A stretch of DNA of 64,000 nucleotides, taken from assembly GCF_003428645.1 (NCBI RefSeq), contig NZ_QVQH01000007.1:62001-126000 (forward strand). Direction: 5' to 3'. The stretch comes from Geodermatophilus marinus (GTDB taxonomy: Bacteria > Actinomycetota > Actinomycetes > Mycobacteriales > Geodermatophilaceae). Within the stretch, counting starts at the first letter, position 1, and the number at the start of each line of letters is the position of its first letter. Position numbers and translations under genes: made by a program. The notes below the pieces were generated by a model, which worked only from the letters and a program-made list of their open reading frames with translations, did not search any database and had not been told where the DNA came from. Positions 8,412-15,776 of this stretch are shown here, one piece after another.

Positions 8412-10762
8412 GGGCGCCAGCGTGCATGCCGCGTCCCGGTCGTGCCGCTCCGGATCAGCTCCAGCCGCGGCCGCGGGCCGTCGCTGCGGCCGGTCTGCGG
8501 GGGCCGGCTGCCGGCCCGGAACGGGGCCGGCCACGTGACGCCCGGCCCGGCGTACCCCTGCTCGGCGGCCGCGTGCAGGGTCCACTGGGGGTCGTAGAGG
8601 TGCGGGCGGCCCAGGGCGCAGAGGTCCGCGCGGCCGGCGAGCAGGACGGAGTTGACGTCGTCCCAGCTGGAGATGGCGCCCACCGCGATGACCGCGACGC
8701 CGAGCTCCCGGCCCACCTCGTTGCGGATCCGGTCGGCGTACGGCGTCTGGTAGCTGCGCCCGAACGCCGGCCGCTCGCCCTTGACCACCTGGCCGGTGGA
8801 GACGTCGATGCCGTCGGCGCCGTGCTCGGCGAACGCCCGGGCGACCCGCACCGCGTCGTCGACGTCGGTGCCGCCCTCGAACCAGTCGGTGGCCGAGATG
8901 CGCACCGTCATCGGTCGGTCGGCCGGCCAGGCCGCGCGGACGGCGTCGAAGACCTCCAGCGGGTAGCGCAGCCGGTTCGGCAGCGGCCCGCCGTAGCGGT
9001 CGGTGCGGTGGTTGGCCAGCGGGGAGATGAAGGAGGACAGCAGGTAGCCGTGCGCGCAGTGCAGCTCGAGGACGTCGAAGCCGGCCCGCGCCGCGGCGTG
9101 CGTGCTGTCGACGAACTGCTGGAGGATCGCGGCCAGGTCGTCCTCGGTGAGCTCCCGGGGGACGGCGTTGGCGGGGGAGTAGGGCACCGCGGAGGGGCCG
9201 ACGACGTCCCAGCCGCCCTCGGGCAGCGGCTCGTCGATGCCCTCCCACATGAGCTTGGTAGAGCCCTTGCGGCCGGAGTGGCCGAGCTGCACGCCGATCC
9301 GCGCGTCGGAGGCCGCGTGCACGAAGTCGACCACCCGCGCCCAGACCGCCTCCTGCTCGGGCGCGTAGAGGCCGGTGCAGCCGGGGGTGATCCGGCCCTC
9401 GGGGGAGACGCAGACCATCTCGGTCATCACCAGCCCGGCGCCGCCGAGCGCCTTGCTGCCCAGGTGCACCAGGTGGAAGTCGGTGGGCAGGCCGTCGGCG
9501 GCGGAGTACATGTCCATCGCCGAGACCACGACCCGGTTCTTCAGCTCCAGCCCGCCGAGGCGGAAGGGGTGGAACATCGGCGGCCGGGGCTCGGCCGGTT
9601 CCGGCTGGCTGCGGGCGAACCAGGCGTCGACGGCGGCCACGAACTCCGGGTCGCGCAGCCGCAGGTTGTCGTGGGTGACCCGCCGGCTGCGGGTGATGAT
9701 GTTGAACGCGAACTGCTCGGGGTCCTGGTGCACGTAGCGGCCGATCTCCTCGAACCACTCGAGGCTGGCCTGGGCGGCGCGCTGGGTGGAGAGCACGACC
9801 GGCCGGCGCTCCTCCTCGTAGGCGGCCAGCGCGGTGGGCACGTCGGGCTGCTCGTGCAGGCAGGCGGCCAGGGCGAGGGCGTCCTCCATCGCCAGCTTCG
9901 TGCCCGACCCGATGGAGAAGTGCGCGGTGTGCGCCGCGTCGCCGAGCAGCACCAGGTTGCCGTGCCGCCAGGTCTCGTTGCGCAGGGTGAGGAAGTTCAG
10001 CCACTTGGAGTTGTTGGCGAACAGCCGGTGCCCGTCGAGGACGCCGGCGAACAGCTGCTCGACCAGCGCGATCGACTTGGTGTCGCTCTCGCCGGGCGGC
10101 AGGTCGAGGGCGGCGACGTCGGCGAAGGCGCGCTGCCAGACGTCCTCGTGCATCTCCACGATGAAGGTGCTGCCGGTGCGGTCGTAGGGGTAGCCGTGGA
10201 TCTGCATGACGCCGTACGGCGTCTCCTCCACGTAGAACTTGAAGGCCTCGAAGACCAGGTCGGTGCCCAGCCACATGTAGCGGCAGTTGCGGGTCTCCAA
10301 CGTGGGCCGGAACACCTCGGCGTAGCGGGTGCGCACCGCCGACCGGGCGCCGTCGCCGGCCACCACCAGGTCGTGGTCCGCGCGGAGCCGCTCGACGTCG
10401 GGCGCCTCGGTGCGGAAGCGCAGCGCGACCCCGAGGTCGGCGCAGCGGCGCTGCAGGATGCCGAGCAGCTCCTTGCGGCTCATGGCGGCGAAGCCGTGCC
10501 CGCCGGAGGTGGTGACCCGGCCGCGGTGGTGCACGTCGATGTCGTCCCAGCGGGCGAAGTGCCGCTCCATCTCCCGGTAGACCGCCGGGTCGGCGTGCTC
10601 GATGCCGCCGAGCGTCTCGTCGGAGAACACGACGCCGAAGCCGAAGGTGTCGTCGGGGGCGTTGCGCTCCCACACGGTGACCTCGTGCGCGGCGTCGAGC
10701 TGCTTGACCAGCGCGGCGAGGTAGAGCCCGCCGGGCCCGCCGCCGACGACCGCGATCCGCAT
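8408..10762 (-). CDS. fused aryl-CoA monooxygenase / OYE-type reductase (2-aminobenzoyl-CoA or salicylyl-CoA type)
   Basis: 784 aa in two domains. Residues 1 to ~390 form a class A flavin monooxygenase: dinucleotide motif VVGGGPGGLYLA, FGFGVVFSDETL, and the ribityl motif LLGDAAHTAHFSIGSG. Residues ~395-784 are an Old Yellow Enzyme barrel: FHPFRLGGLELKNRVV, VQLGHSGRKGS, HCAHGYLLSSFISPLANHRTDRYGG, and the C-terminal phosphate-binding GRADLCALGRPHLYDP. This fusion is known from 2-aminobenzoyl-CoA monooxygenase/reductase of Azoarcus evansii, which hydroxylates and then reduces the ring without cleaving it. Databases also call it salicylyl-CoA 5-hydroxylase/oxidoreductase. The adjacent aryl-CoA ligase, Rid protein and BadI-like hydrolase favour the aminobenzoate reading. 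Both domains look intact. Confidence 0.85.
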   Translation of the reverse strand: MRIAVVGGGPGGLYLAALVKQLDAAHEVTVWERNAPDDTFGFGVVFSDETLGGIEHADPAVYREMERHFARWDDIDVHHRGRVTTSGGHGFAAMSRKELLGILQRRCADLGVALRFRTEAPDVERLRADHDLVVAGDGARSAVRTRYAEVFRPTLETRNCRYMWLGTDLVFEAFKFYVEETPYGVMQIHGYPYDRTGSTFIVEMHEDVWQRAFADVAALDLPPGESDTKSIALVEQLFAGVLDGHRLFANNSKWLNFLTLRNETWRHGNLVLLGDAAHTAHFSIGSGTKLAMEDALALAACLHEQPDVPTALAAYEEERRPVVLSTQRAAQASLEWFEEIGRYVHQDPEQFAFNIITRSRRVTHDNLRLRDPEFVAAVDAWFARSQPEPAEPRPPMFHPFRLGGLELKNRVVVSAMDMYSAADGLPTDFHLVHLGSKALGGAGLVMTEMVCVSPEGRITPGCTGLYAPEQEAVWARVVDFVHAASDARIGVQLGHSGRKGSTKLMWEGIDEPLPEGGWDVVGPSAVPYSPANAVPRELTEDDLAAILQQFVDSTHAAARAGFDVLELHCAHGYLLSSFISPLANHRTDRYGGPLPNRLRYPLEVFDAVRAAWPADRPMTVRISATDWFEGGTDVDDAVRVARAFAEHGADGIDVSTGQVVKGERPAFGRSYQTPYADRIRNEVGRELGVAVIAVGAISSWDDVNSVLLAGRADLCALGRPHLYDPQWTLHAAAEQGYAGPGVTWPAPFRAGSRPPQTGRSDGPRPRLELIRSGTTGTRHARWRP

Positions 10763-10782
10763 GCCGCCCCCTCCTACGCCGC

Positions 10783-12396
10783 TCACCGGAGCCGGAACCG
10801 CTGCAGCTTGCCGGTGGCCGTGCGCGGCAGCTCGGTGCGGAACTCGACGGCCCGCGGGCACTTGTACGGGGCGATCACCCGCTTGCAGTGGGCCTGCAGC
10901 TCCTCGGGCGGCACCTCGCCGGTGTGCTCCGGGTCGAGGACGACGAAGGCCTTGACGATCGTGCCGCGGTCGGGGTCCGGGGCGCCGACCACGGCGCACT
11001 CCACCACGGCGGGGTGTTGCAGCAGCGCCTGCTCGACCTCGGGGCCGGCGATGTTGTACCCGGCCGAGACGATCATGTCGTCGGTGCGCGCCCGGTAGGT
11101 GAAGTAGCCGTCGGTGTCGCGGACGTAGGTGTCGCCGGTGTGGTTCCAGCCGTGCCGGACGTAGGACTCCTGCCGGTCGCCGAAGAGGTAGCGGCAGCCG
11201 GTGGGCCCCCGCACGGCGAGGTGACCCTCGGTGCCGTCGGGCACCGGCTCGCCGTCGTCGTCCAGCACCGCGGCGGTGTAGCCGGGGACGGCGCGGCCGG
11301 TGCAGCCGGGCCGGATGTCGTCGTCGGCCGCGGAGACGAAGATGTGCAGCATCTCGGTGGCCCCGATGCCGTCGATCACCCGCAGGCCGGTGGCGTCGTG
11401 CACGGCGTGCCAGGTGGCCGCCGGCAGGTTCTCGCCGGCCGAGACCGCCCGGCGCAGCCCGGCCAGCCGGTCGGCCTTCCCGCCGGCGACGACCGCCTTG
11501 TACGCCGTCGGCGCGGTGAACAGCACCGTGACGCCGTGGTCGGCGATCGCGTCGGCGAGCTGATCGGGGGTGGCGCGCTCGAGCAGCAGCACGCTGGCCC
11601 CGACGCGCAGCGGGAAGACGACCAGCCCGCCGAGGCCGTAGGTGAACGCCAGGGGCGGGGTGCCGGTGAACACGTCCTCGGGCTCGGGGCGCAGCACGTG
11701 GGCGCCGAAGGTGTCGGCGATGGCCAGCACGTCGCGGTGGAAGTGCATGGTCGCCTTCGGCTTGCCGGTGGTGCCGGAGGTGAAGGCCAGCAGCGCGACG
11801 TCGTCGGCGGCGGTGTCCGCCGGGGCGGGCGGCGCGTCCCGCCGGGCCGCGGCGCGGGCGGTGAGGTCGCCGGGGCCGTCGCCGCCGAACGGGGCGACCA
11901 CCATGCCCGGTACGGCCGCCCGCTCGAGGTCCTCGGTCAGCCGGGCGTCGCACAGGGCGAGGGCCGGCCGGCACATCTCCCCGATCGTGGCCAGCTCCCC
12001 GGCGCGCAGGGCCGGCATCGTGGTCACCACGACCCCGCCGGCGCGCAGGACCGCGAACCAGCAGGCCACCAGCCAGGGCTCGTTGAACCCGCGCAGCAGG
12101 ACGCGGTTGCCCGGCACCAGGCCGAGCTCGTCGACGAGGACCGCGGCGATCCGGTCGGCCCGGTCGCGCAGCTCGCCGTAGCTCCAGGTGCCGCCGCCCG
12201 GGGTGCGCAGGCACGGCCGGTCGGCGCCGAGCCGGTCGATCGTGGCGTCGAGCAGCGCGACGGCGCAGTTGAGCCGCTCGGGGTAGCCCAGGTCGCCGAG
12301 GTCGAGGACCGGCCAGGTCTCCGGCGGGGGCAGGTTGTCCCGGCAGAAGGTGTCGACGTGCGCCGAGGGCGCGAGGGTCGGGGCGTGCACCGTCAT
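10783..12396 (-). CDS. aryl-CoA ligase (2-aminobenzoate/benzoate-CoA ligase family)
   Basis: 537 aa acyl-adenylate-forming enzyme. P-loop FTSGTTGKPKATMHFH, A5-like DGIGATEMLHIF, hinge/A8 region YRARTDDMIVSAGYNIAGPEVE, and catalytic lysine near the end in PRTATGKLQRFRLR. The segment RQESYVRHGWNHTGDTY is characteristic, from memory, of 2-aminobenzoate-CoA ligases. It would activate the aromatic acid with ATP and CoA for the fused oxygenase encoded 20 bases downstream. The ATG at 12396 has GGGAGG seven bases upstream. A promoter with TTGACT and CATACT lies ~50 bases ahead, overlapped by candidate operator C. Confidence 0.85.
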   Translation of the reverse strand: MTVHAPTLAPSAHVDTFCRDNLPPPETWPVLDLGDLGYPERLNCAVALLDATIDRLGADRPCLRTPGGGTWSYGELRDRADRIAAVLVDELGLVPGNRVLLRGFNEPWLVACWFAVLRAGGVVVTTMPALRAGELATIGEMCRPALALCDARLTEDLERAAVPGMVVAPFGGDGPGDLTARAAARRDAPPAPADTAADDVALLAFTSGTTGKPKATMHFHRDVLAIADTFGAHVLRPEPEDVFTGTPPLAFTYGLGGLVVFPLRVGASVLLLERATPDQLADAIADHGVTVLFTAPTAYKAVVAGGKADRLAGLRRAVSAGENLPAATWHAVHDATGLRVIDGIGATEMLHIFVSAADDDIRPGCTGRAVPGYTAAVLDDDGEPVPDGTEGHLAVRGPTGCRYLFGDRQESYVRHGWNHTGDTYVRDTDGYFTYRARTDDMIVSAGYNIAGPEVEQALLQHPAVVECAVVGAPDPDRGTIVKAFVVLDPEHTGEVPPEELQAHCKRVIAPYKCPRAVEFRTELPRTATGKLQRFRLR

Positions 12397-12446
12397 GTCG
12401 GGGCCTCCCAGGGGCGGCGGGGTGATCCGGACCACACCGTGCGACC

Positions 12447-12474
12447 AGTATGGCGCTCGGGTGACGGGAGTCAA
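12447..12474 (-). promoter_or_regulatory. promoter of the ligase-oxygenase-EamA operon
   Basis: Minus-strand TTGACT (12474-12469), 16-base spacer, CATACT (12452-12447). The predicted transcript starts ~45 bases before the ligase ATG. Operator C overlaps the -35. Confidence 0.55.
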
Positions 12475-12476
12475 CA
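12461..12476. promoter_or_regulatory. candidate operator C
   Basis: On the minus strand TGTTGACTCCCGTCAC contains the inverted repeat TGAC-N4-GTCA. Thirteen of 16 positions match site D at 14850-14865 in front of the SDR-Rid operon. It lies between the divergent ligase operon and the second PaaX gene. Confidence 0.5.
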
Positions 12477-12502
12477 CCGCGGCATGACAGCAGGCGGGCG
12501 GC

Positions 12503-12508
12503 TATCCT
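12503..12508 (+). promoter_or_regulatory. -10 box of a leaderless PaaX2 transcript
   Basis: TATCCT ends six bases before the GTG at 12515, so transcription should start at or beside the start codon. There is no Shine-Dalgarno sequence, consistent with leaderless initiation. Confidence 0.5.
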
Positions 12509-12514
12509 GTCGCC

Positions 12515-13351
12515 GTGACCGCCGTCGAGCAGGCGACCTCGCCGGCCGGGGCGGGGTTGCAGCCGCGCCAGCTGATCGTGACGCTCTACGGGCTCTACGC
12601 CCGCGAGCGCGGCGGCTGGCTCTCGGTGGCCGCGGTGGTCCGGCTGATGGCCGACCTCGGGGTGGACGAGCCCGCCGTCCGCTCGTCGGTGTCCCGGCTC
12701 AAGCGGCGGGGGTGGCTGGCGGCCCGGCGGGAGGCCGACGTGGCCGGCTACGCCCTGACCGACCCGGCCCGCGAGGTGCTGGCCGACGGCGACGCGCGGA
12801 TCTTCGCCCGGCGGCGCGCGGAGCCCTCCGACGGCTGGCTGCTCGTGGTGTTCTCGGTCCCGGAGTCCGAGCGCGAGCGGCGGCACCGGCTGCGCGCGGA
12901 GCTGACCCGGCTGGGGTTCGGCACCGTCGCGCCGGGGGTGTGGATCGCTCCCGGCCACCTGGCCGAGGAGGCCGCCGAGGTGCTGCGCCGGCGTGGCCTG
13001 GCCGGGTACGTGGAGCTGTTCACCCGCGCCTGCGTGCCCGGGGGGTCGGTGCGCGCCTCCGTCGCGCGCTGGTGGGACCTCGACGCGCTGCACGACCGGT
13101 ACGCCGGTTTCCTCGACCGGCACGCCGGCGCCGACGCCGGGAGCGGGTGGCCCGACCCCGCGCGGGCGTTCCCCGACTACGTCCGGCTGCTCACCGACTG
13201 GCGGGCCCTGCCCTACGCCGACCCCGGGCTGCCGCTGGACCTGCTGCCGGCCGACTGGAACGGCGCGCGGGCGGCGGACCTGTTCGCGCGGCTGCGCGAG
13301 CGCCTCGCCGGCCCGGCCGCCGAGCACGCCCGGGCGCTGATCGAGGGCTGA
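12515..13351 (+). CDS. PaaX-family transcriptional regulator 2
   Basis: 278 aa, same three-part PaaX layout as the regulator at 6007 but clearly divergent in sequence. Winged helix RQLIVTLYGLYARERGGWLSV and EPAVRSSVSRLKRRGWL; middle domain LLVVFSVPESERERRHRLRAELTRLGFG; C-terminal WDLDALHDRYAGFL, LLTDWRALPYADPGLPLDLLPADWNG. It probably represses the divergently transcribed ligase-oxygenase operon, and perhaps the SDR-Rid and BadI-like genes, until an aryl-CoA accumulates. Ligand identity is inference. Confidence 0.85.
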   Translation: MTAVEQATSPAGAGLQPRQLIVTLYGLYARERGGWLSVAAVVRLMADLGVDEPAVRSSVSRLKRRGWLAARREADVAGYALTDPAREVLADGDARIFARRRAEPSDGWLLVVFSVPESERERRHRLRAELTRLGFGTVAPGVWIAPGHLAEEAAEVLRRRGLAGYVELFTRACVPGGSVRASVARWWDLDALHDRYAGFLDRHAGADAGSGWPDPARAFPDYVRLLTDWRALPYADPGLPLDLLPADWNGARAADLFARLRERLAGPAAEHARALIEG

Positions 13352-13468
13352 ACGACCCGCCGGACGCCGCCCCGGGCCCGACCCGGTGCCGAGCACGCCC
13401 CGGCGGACGCGCCACCCACCGGGTCCGCCGCGGGTCCTGCGTCTCGCCGGGGTCCTACATCTCGCCGG

Positions 13469-13514
13469 GGGTCCTACGTCTGTGAGTGCAACTGCACTCA
13501 CAGACGTAGGACCC
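13469..13514. terminator. 22-bp perfect palindrome (family copy 1)
   Basis: Arms 13469-13490 and 13493-13514 are exact reverse complements around a two-base AC centre; the core is GTCCTACGTC and TGAGTGCA. It sits between convergent genes (PaaX2 and Rid), so a bidirectional terminator is likely. Two degenerate copies of the motif GTCCTACATCTCGCC precede it directly. Related palindromes occur at 15696, 30313 and 35374. Confidence 0.6.
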
Positions 13515-13560
13515 GCGGTGGCGACCTGGGTCGGTGGGCGCGGTCGAGCCGCCGGGGAGT

Positions 13561-13680
13561 ATGCCGCGGTCGGGCCGGGGGTGCCGTGGTCGGGCCGGGG
13601 GTGCCGTGGTCGGGCCGGGGGTGCCGTGGTCGGGCCGGGGGTGTCGCGGTCAGGCCGGGGGTGTCGCGGTCAGGCCGGGA
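13561..13680. repeat. six tandem 20-bp units at the 3' end of the Rid gene
   Basis: Units begin at 13561, 13581, 13601, 13621, 13641 and 13661, each a variant of GTGCCGTGGTCGGGCCGGGG; the last two are GTGTCGCGGTCAGGCCGGGG-like. The final unit contains the Rid stop codon, so the repeat appears to have grown by duplication of the gene end. With the palindrome this accounts for the whole 318-base intergenic stretch; no gene is seen in it. Confidence 0.75.
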
Positions 13681-14071
13681 GGACGGCGGTGCCCTGCACC
13701 TCGACGAGCGCCTCGTCGTCCCAGAGCCGGGCCACCCCGATCCCGGCCATCGCCGGGTAGGCCTGGCCCACCAGCCGGCGCCACACGGCACCGATCTCAC
13801 GGGCGTGCGCCCGGTAGTCGGCGAGGTCGACGGCGTAGACGGTGAGCGCGGCCAGGTGCCCGGGCTCCCCGCCCGCGGCCCGCAGCGCGGTGAGCAGGTT
13901 GCCCAGCGCCCGCTCGAACTGCGCGACCACGCCGTCGCCGACGATGCGCCCCTCCGCGTCCAGGGCGGTCTGGCCGGCGAGGAACACCAGGCGGCCGGCC
14001 CCGGCGACCACGGCGTGCGCGAAGCCCGACGGCCGGGCGAGCTCGGGCGGGTCGACCCGTTCCAGGCTCAC
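13670..14071 (-). CDS. RidA/YjgF/YER057c/UK114-family protein
   Basis: 133 aa with the Rid chorismate-mutase-like fold: GRLVFLAGQTALDAEGRIVG, then QFERALGNLLTALRAAGGEPGHLAALTVYAVDL, then YPAMAGIGVARLWDDEALVEVQGTAV. Canonical RidA deaminases have PARS with an essential arginine where this protein has PAMA, so classical imine deamination is uncertain; several Rid subfamilies share this loss. Its GTG overlaps the SDR stop as GTGA, making a two-gene operon. In the proposed aminobenzoate route it could assist loss of the ring amino group, but that is a guess given the missing arginine. Confidence 0.8.
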   Translation of the reverse strand: MSLERVDPPELARPSGFAHAVVAGAGRLVFLAGQTALDAEGRIVGDGVVAQFERALGNLLTALRAAGGEPGHLAALTVYAVDLADYRAHAREIGAVWRRLVGQAYPAMAGIGVARLWDDEALVEVQGTAVLPA

Positions 14072-14826
14072 GACTGCACCGCCCCTCCGTCGACGTTGAT
14101 GCCCTGCCCGGTCACCGCCGCGTTCGCCACGCACAGCAGCACGACGTCGGCCACCTCCTCGGGCGTGACCAGCCGGCCGATCGGCTGCTTGCGGGCCAGC
14201 GCGTCGCGCGCCTGCTCCGGGGTGCGGCCGGTGGTGGCGCTGATGCCGGCCACCGTGCGGTCGGTCATCGGGGTGTCCACGTAGCCGGGGCAGACCGCGT
14301 TCACGGTCACCCCCCGGCCGGCCACCTCCGCGGCGGCCGAGCGCACCAGGCCCAGCAGGCCGTGCTTGCTCGCGGTGTAGGCGGCCACGTAGGGGTCCCC
14401 GCGCCTGGCCGCCACGGACGCGACCGCGACCACCCGCCCCCAGCCGGCCTCGGCCATGCCGGGCAGCACCCGGCGCAGCAGCCGGAACGGTGCGGTGAGG
14501 TTCACCTCCAGCATGCGGGCCCAGTCCTCGTCGGTGGTGCGGGCCAGCGGCGCGGACACGGCGACGCCGGCGTTGAGCACGAGCACCTCGACCGGGCCGC
14601 CCCACTCCCGCTCGACCCGGCCGGCGGCGGCGTCCGCAGCACCCGGGTTGGTGAGGTCGGCGGGGACGACGAGCGACGGGCCCGGCAGCTGCGCGGCCAC
14701 CGCCTCGAGCTCCGCCGCCGTGCGGGCGACCAGCGCGACCGCGTGGCCCTCGGCGGAGAGCCGGCGGGCGACCGCGGCGCCGATGCCGCGCCCCGCCCCC
14801 GTGACCAGGCAGCGGCGGGCGGGCAC
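14068..14826 (-). CDS. short-chain dehydrogenase/reductase
   Basis: 252 aa classical SDR. Nucleotide motif TGAGRGIG near residue 9, LVLNAGVA, catalytic Ser in VAVASVAARRG, catalytic YTASK, and PGYVDTPM after it. The C-terminus GQGINVDGGAVQS is the usual beta-hydroxyacyl-CoA/oxoacyl type. A role in oxidising or reducing the alicyclic CoA intermediate is plausible from context. GTG start at 14826; the upstream interval holds candidate operator D and the divergent BadI-like gene. Confidence 0.82.
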   Translation of the reverse strand: MPARRCLVTGAGRGIGAAVARRLSAEGHAVALVARTAAELEAVAAQLPGPSLVVPADLTNPGAADAAAGRVEREWGGPVEVLVLNAGVAVSAPLARTTDEDWARMLEVNLTAPFRLLRRVLPGMAEAGWGRVVAVASVAARRGDPYVAAYTASKHGLLGLVRSAAAEVAGRGVTVNAVCPGYVDTPMTDRTVAGISATTGRTPEQARDALARKQPIGRLVTPEEVADVVLLCVANAAVTGQGINVDGGAVQS

Positions 14827-14849
14827 GGCGGCGAGCTTGCCAGCCCCTC

Positions 14850-14865
14850 GTGACGACCGTCAACA
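14850..14865. promoter_or_regulatory. candidate operator D
   Basis: Minus strand TGTTGACGGTCGTCAC, with TGAC-N4-GTCA inverted repeat, matching operator C at 13 of 16 positions. It contains a TTGACG that can serve as the -35 of the SDR-Rid operon and lies 31 bases before the BadI-like start. Confidence 0.5.
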
Positions 14866-14896
14866 TGACGACATACCGCCGACAGAGGGGGCGACC

Positions 14897-15694
14897 GTGC
14901 GGCCCGAGGAGTTCACCGACGTTCACTACGAGGTGGAGGAGGACAACCACGCCGTCATCACCATCGACCGCCCGGAGCGGATGAACAGCTTCCGCGGCCG
15001 GACGGTGGACGAGCTGATCTCCGCCTTCAAGCACGCCTGGGCCGACCGCCGGGTCGCCGCCGTCGTCCTCACCGCGGCCGGCGAGCGCGCCTTCTGCACC
15101 GGGGGCGACGTCAAGGAGCGCGCCGAGACCGGCGGCTACGGCGAGACCGAGTGGGGGACGTTCGAGATCGAGCGGCTGCACCGGATCATCCGCGACATCC
15201 CCAAGCCCGTGATCGCCGCGGTCAACGGCATCGCGATCGGCGGCGGCCACGTGCTGCACGTGCTCTGCGACCTCACCGTGGCCTGCGAGGAGGCCACCTT
15301 CGCGCAGTCCGGGCCGCGGGTCGGCAGCTTCGACGCCGGCTTCGGCACCGCCTACCTCGCCCGCGTGGTGGGCGAGAAGCGGGCCCGCCAGATCTGGTTC
15401 CTCCTCGACCGCTACGACGCCGCCACCGCCGAGCGGTGGGGGCTGGTCAACGAGGTCGTCCCGCGCGAGCAGCTGCTCGAGACCGCCCGCGGGTACGCCC
15501 GGAAGATCGGCTCGTACTCGCCGACGGCCATCCGCTTCCTCAAGCACTCGTTCAACGCCGACAGCGACCACCTCGGCGGCATCTCGCACCTGGCGTTCGA
15601 CGGCCTGGAGCAGTTCGTCCACAGCGAGGAGGGCATGGAGGGCGCCCGGGCCTTCGCCGAGAAGCGGCCGCCGGACTTCCGCCGGTTCCGCTGA
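14897..15694 (+). CDS. BadI/MenB-like crotonase-fold enzyme, probable 2-ketocyclohexanecarboxyl-CoA hydrolase
   Basis: 265 aa. Motifs in order: DRPERMNSFRGRTVDELI, RAFCTGGDVKE, IRDIPKPVIAAVNGIAIGGG, LCDLTVACE, SGPRVGSFDAGFGTAYLARV and VGEKRARQIW, SPTAIRFLKHSFN, and EKRPPDFRRF. These match both BadI (hydrolytic ring cleavage of 2-oxocyclohexanecarboxyl-CoA) and MenB (the reverse-type Dieckmann chemistry in menaquinone synthesis). No men genes are in view, while aryl-CoA catabolic genes surround it, so ring cleavage is preferred. GTG start at 14897 follows a G-rich SD. It diverges from the SDR-Rid operon and shares operator D's interval. Confidence 0.75.
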   Translation: MRPEEFTDVHYEVEEDNHAVITIDRPERMNSFRGRTVDELISAFKHAWADRRVAAVVLTAAGERAFCTGGDVKERAETGGYGETEWGTFEIERLHRIIRDIPKPVIAAVNGIAIGGGHVLHVLCDLTVACEEATFAQSGPRVGSFDAGFGTAYLARVVGEKRARQIWFLLDRYDAATAERWGLVNEVVPREQLLETARGYARKIGSYSPTAIRFLKHSFNADSDHLGGISHLAFDGLEQFVHSEEGMEGARAFAEKRPPDFRRFR

Positions 15695-15695
15695 C

Positions 15696-15737
15696 GTCCT
15701 ACACCCGCCCTTGACCGCTGCGACGGGCGTGTAGGAC
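15696..15737. terminator. imperfect palindrome after the BadI-like gene (family copy 2)
   Basis: GTCCTACAC (15696-15704) pairs with GTGTAGGAC (15729-15737), with further partial pairing of the Cys-rich-coding-like inner GC blocks. It begins two bases after the BadI-like stop, as expected for a terminator. It shares the GTCCTAC ends with the perfect palindromes elsewhere. Confidence 0.5.
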
Positions 15738-15776
15738 ATTCGCGGCGGCGGTCGTGGCTCGGGGACGGGAGACGTC

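Noticed and set aside
6007-13351. PaaX proteins as phenylacetate regulators
   Set aside because: No paaA-K phenylacetyl-CoA genes occur in the window; neighbours point to benzoyl- and aminobenzoyl-CoA.
8408-13501. 1697-codon minus-strand frame as one giant protein
   Set aside because: Only the 784-codon fused oxygenase part has protein-like sequence. The upstream portion is a shadow of the ligase and PaaX2 genes.
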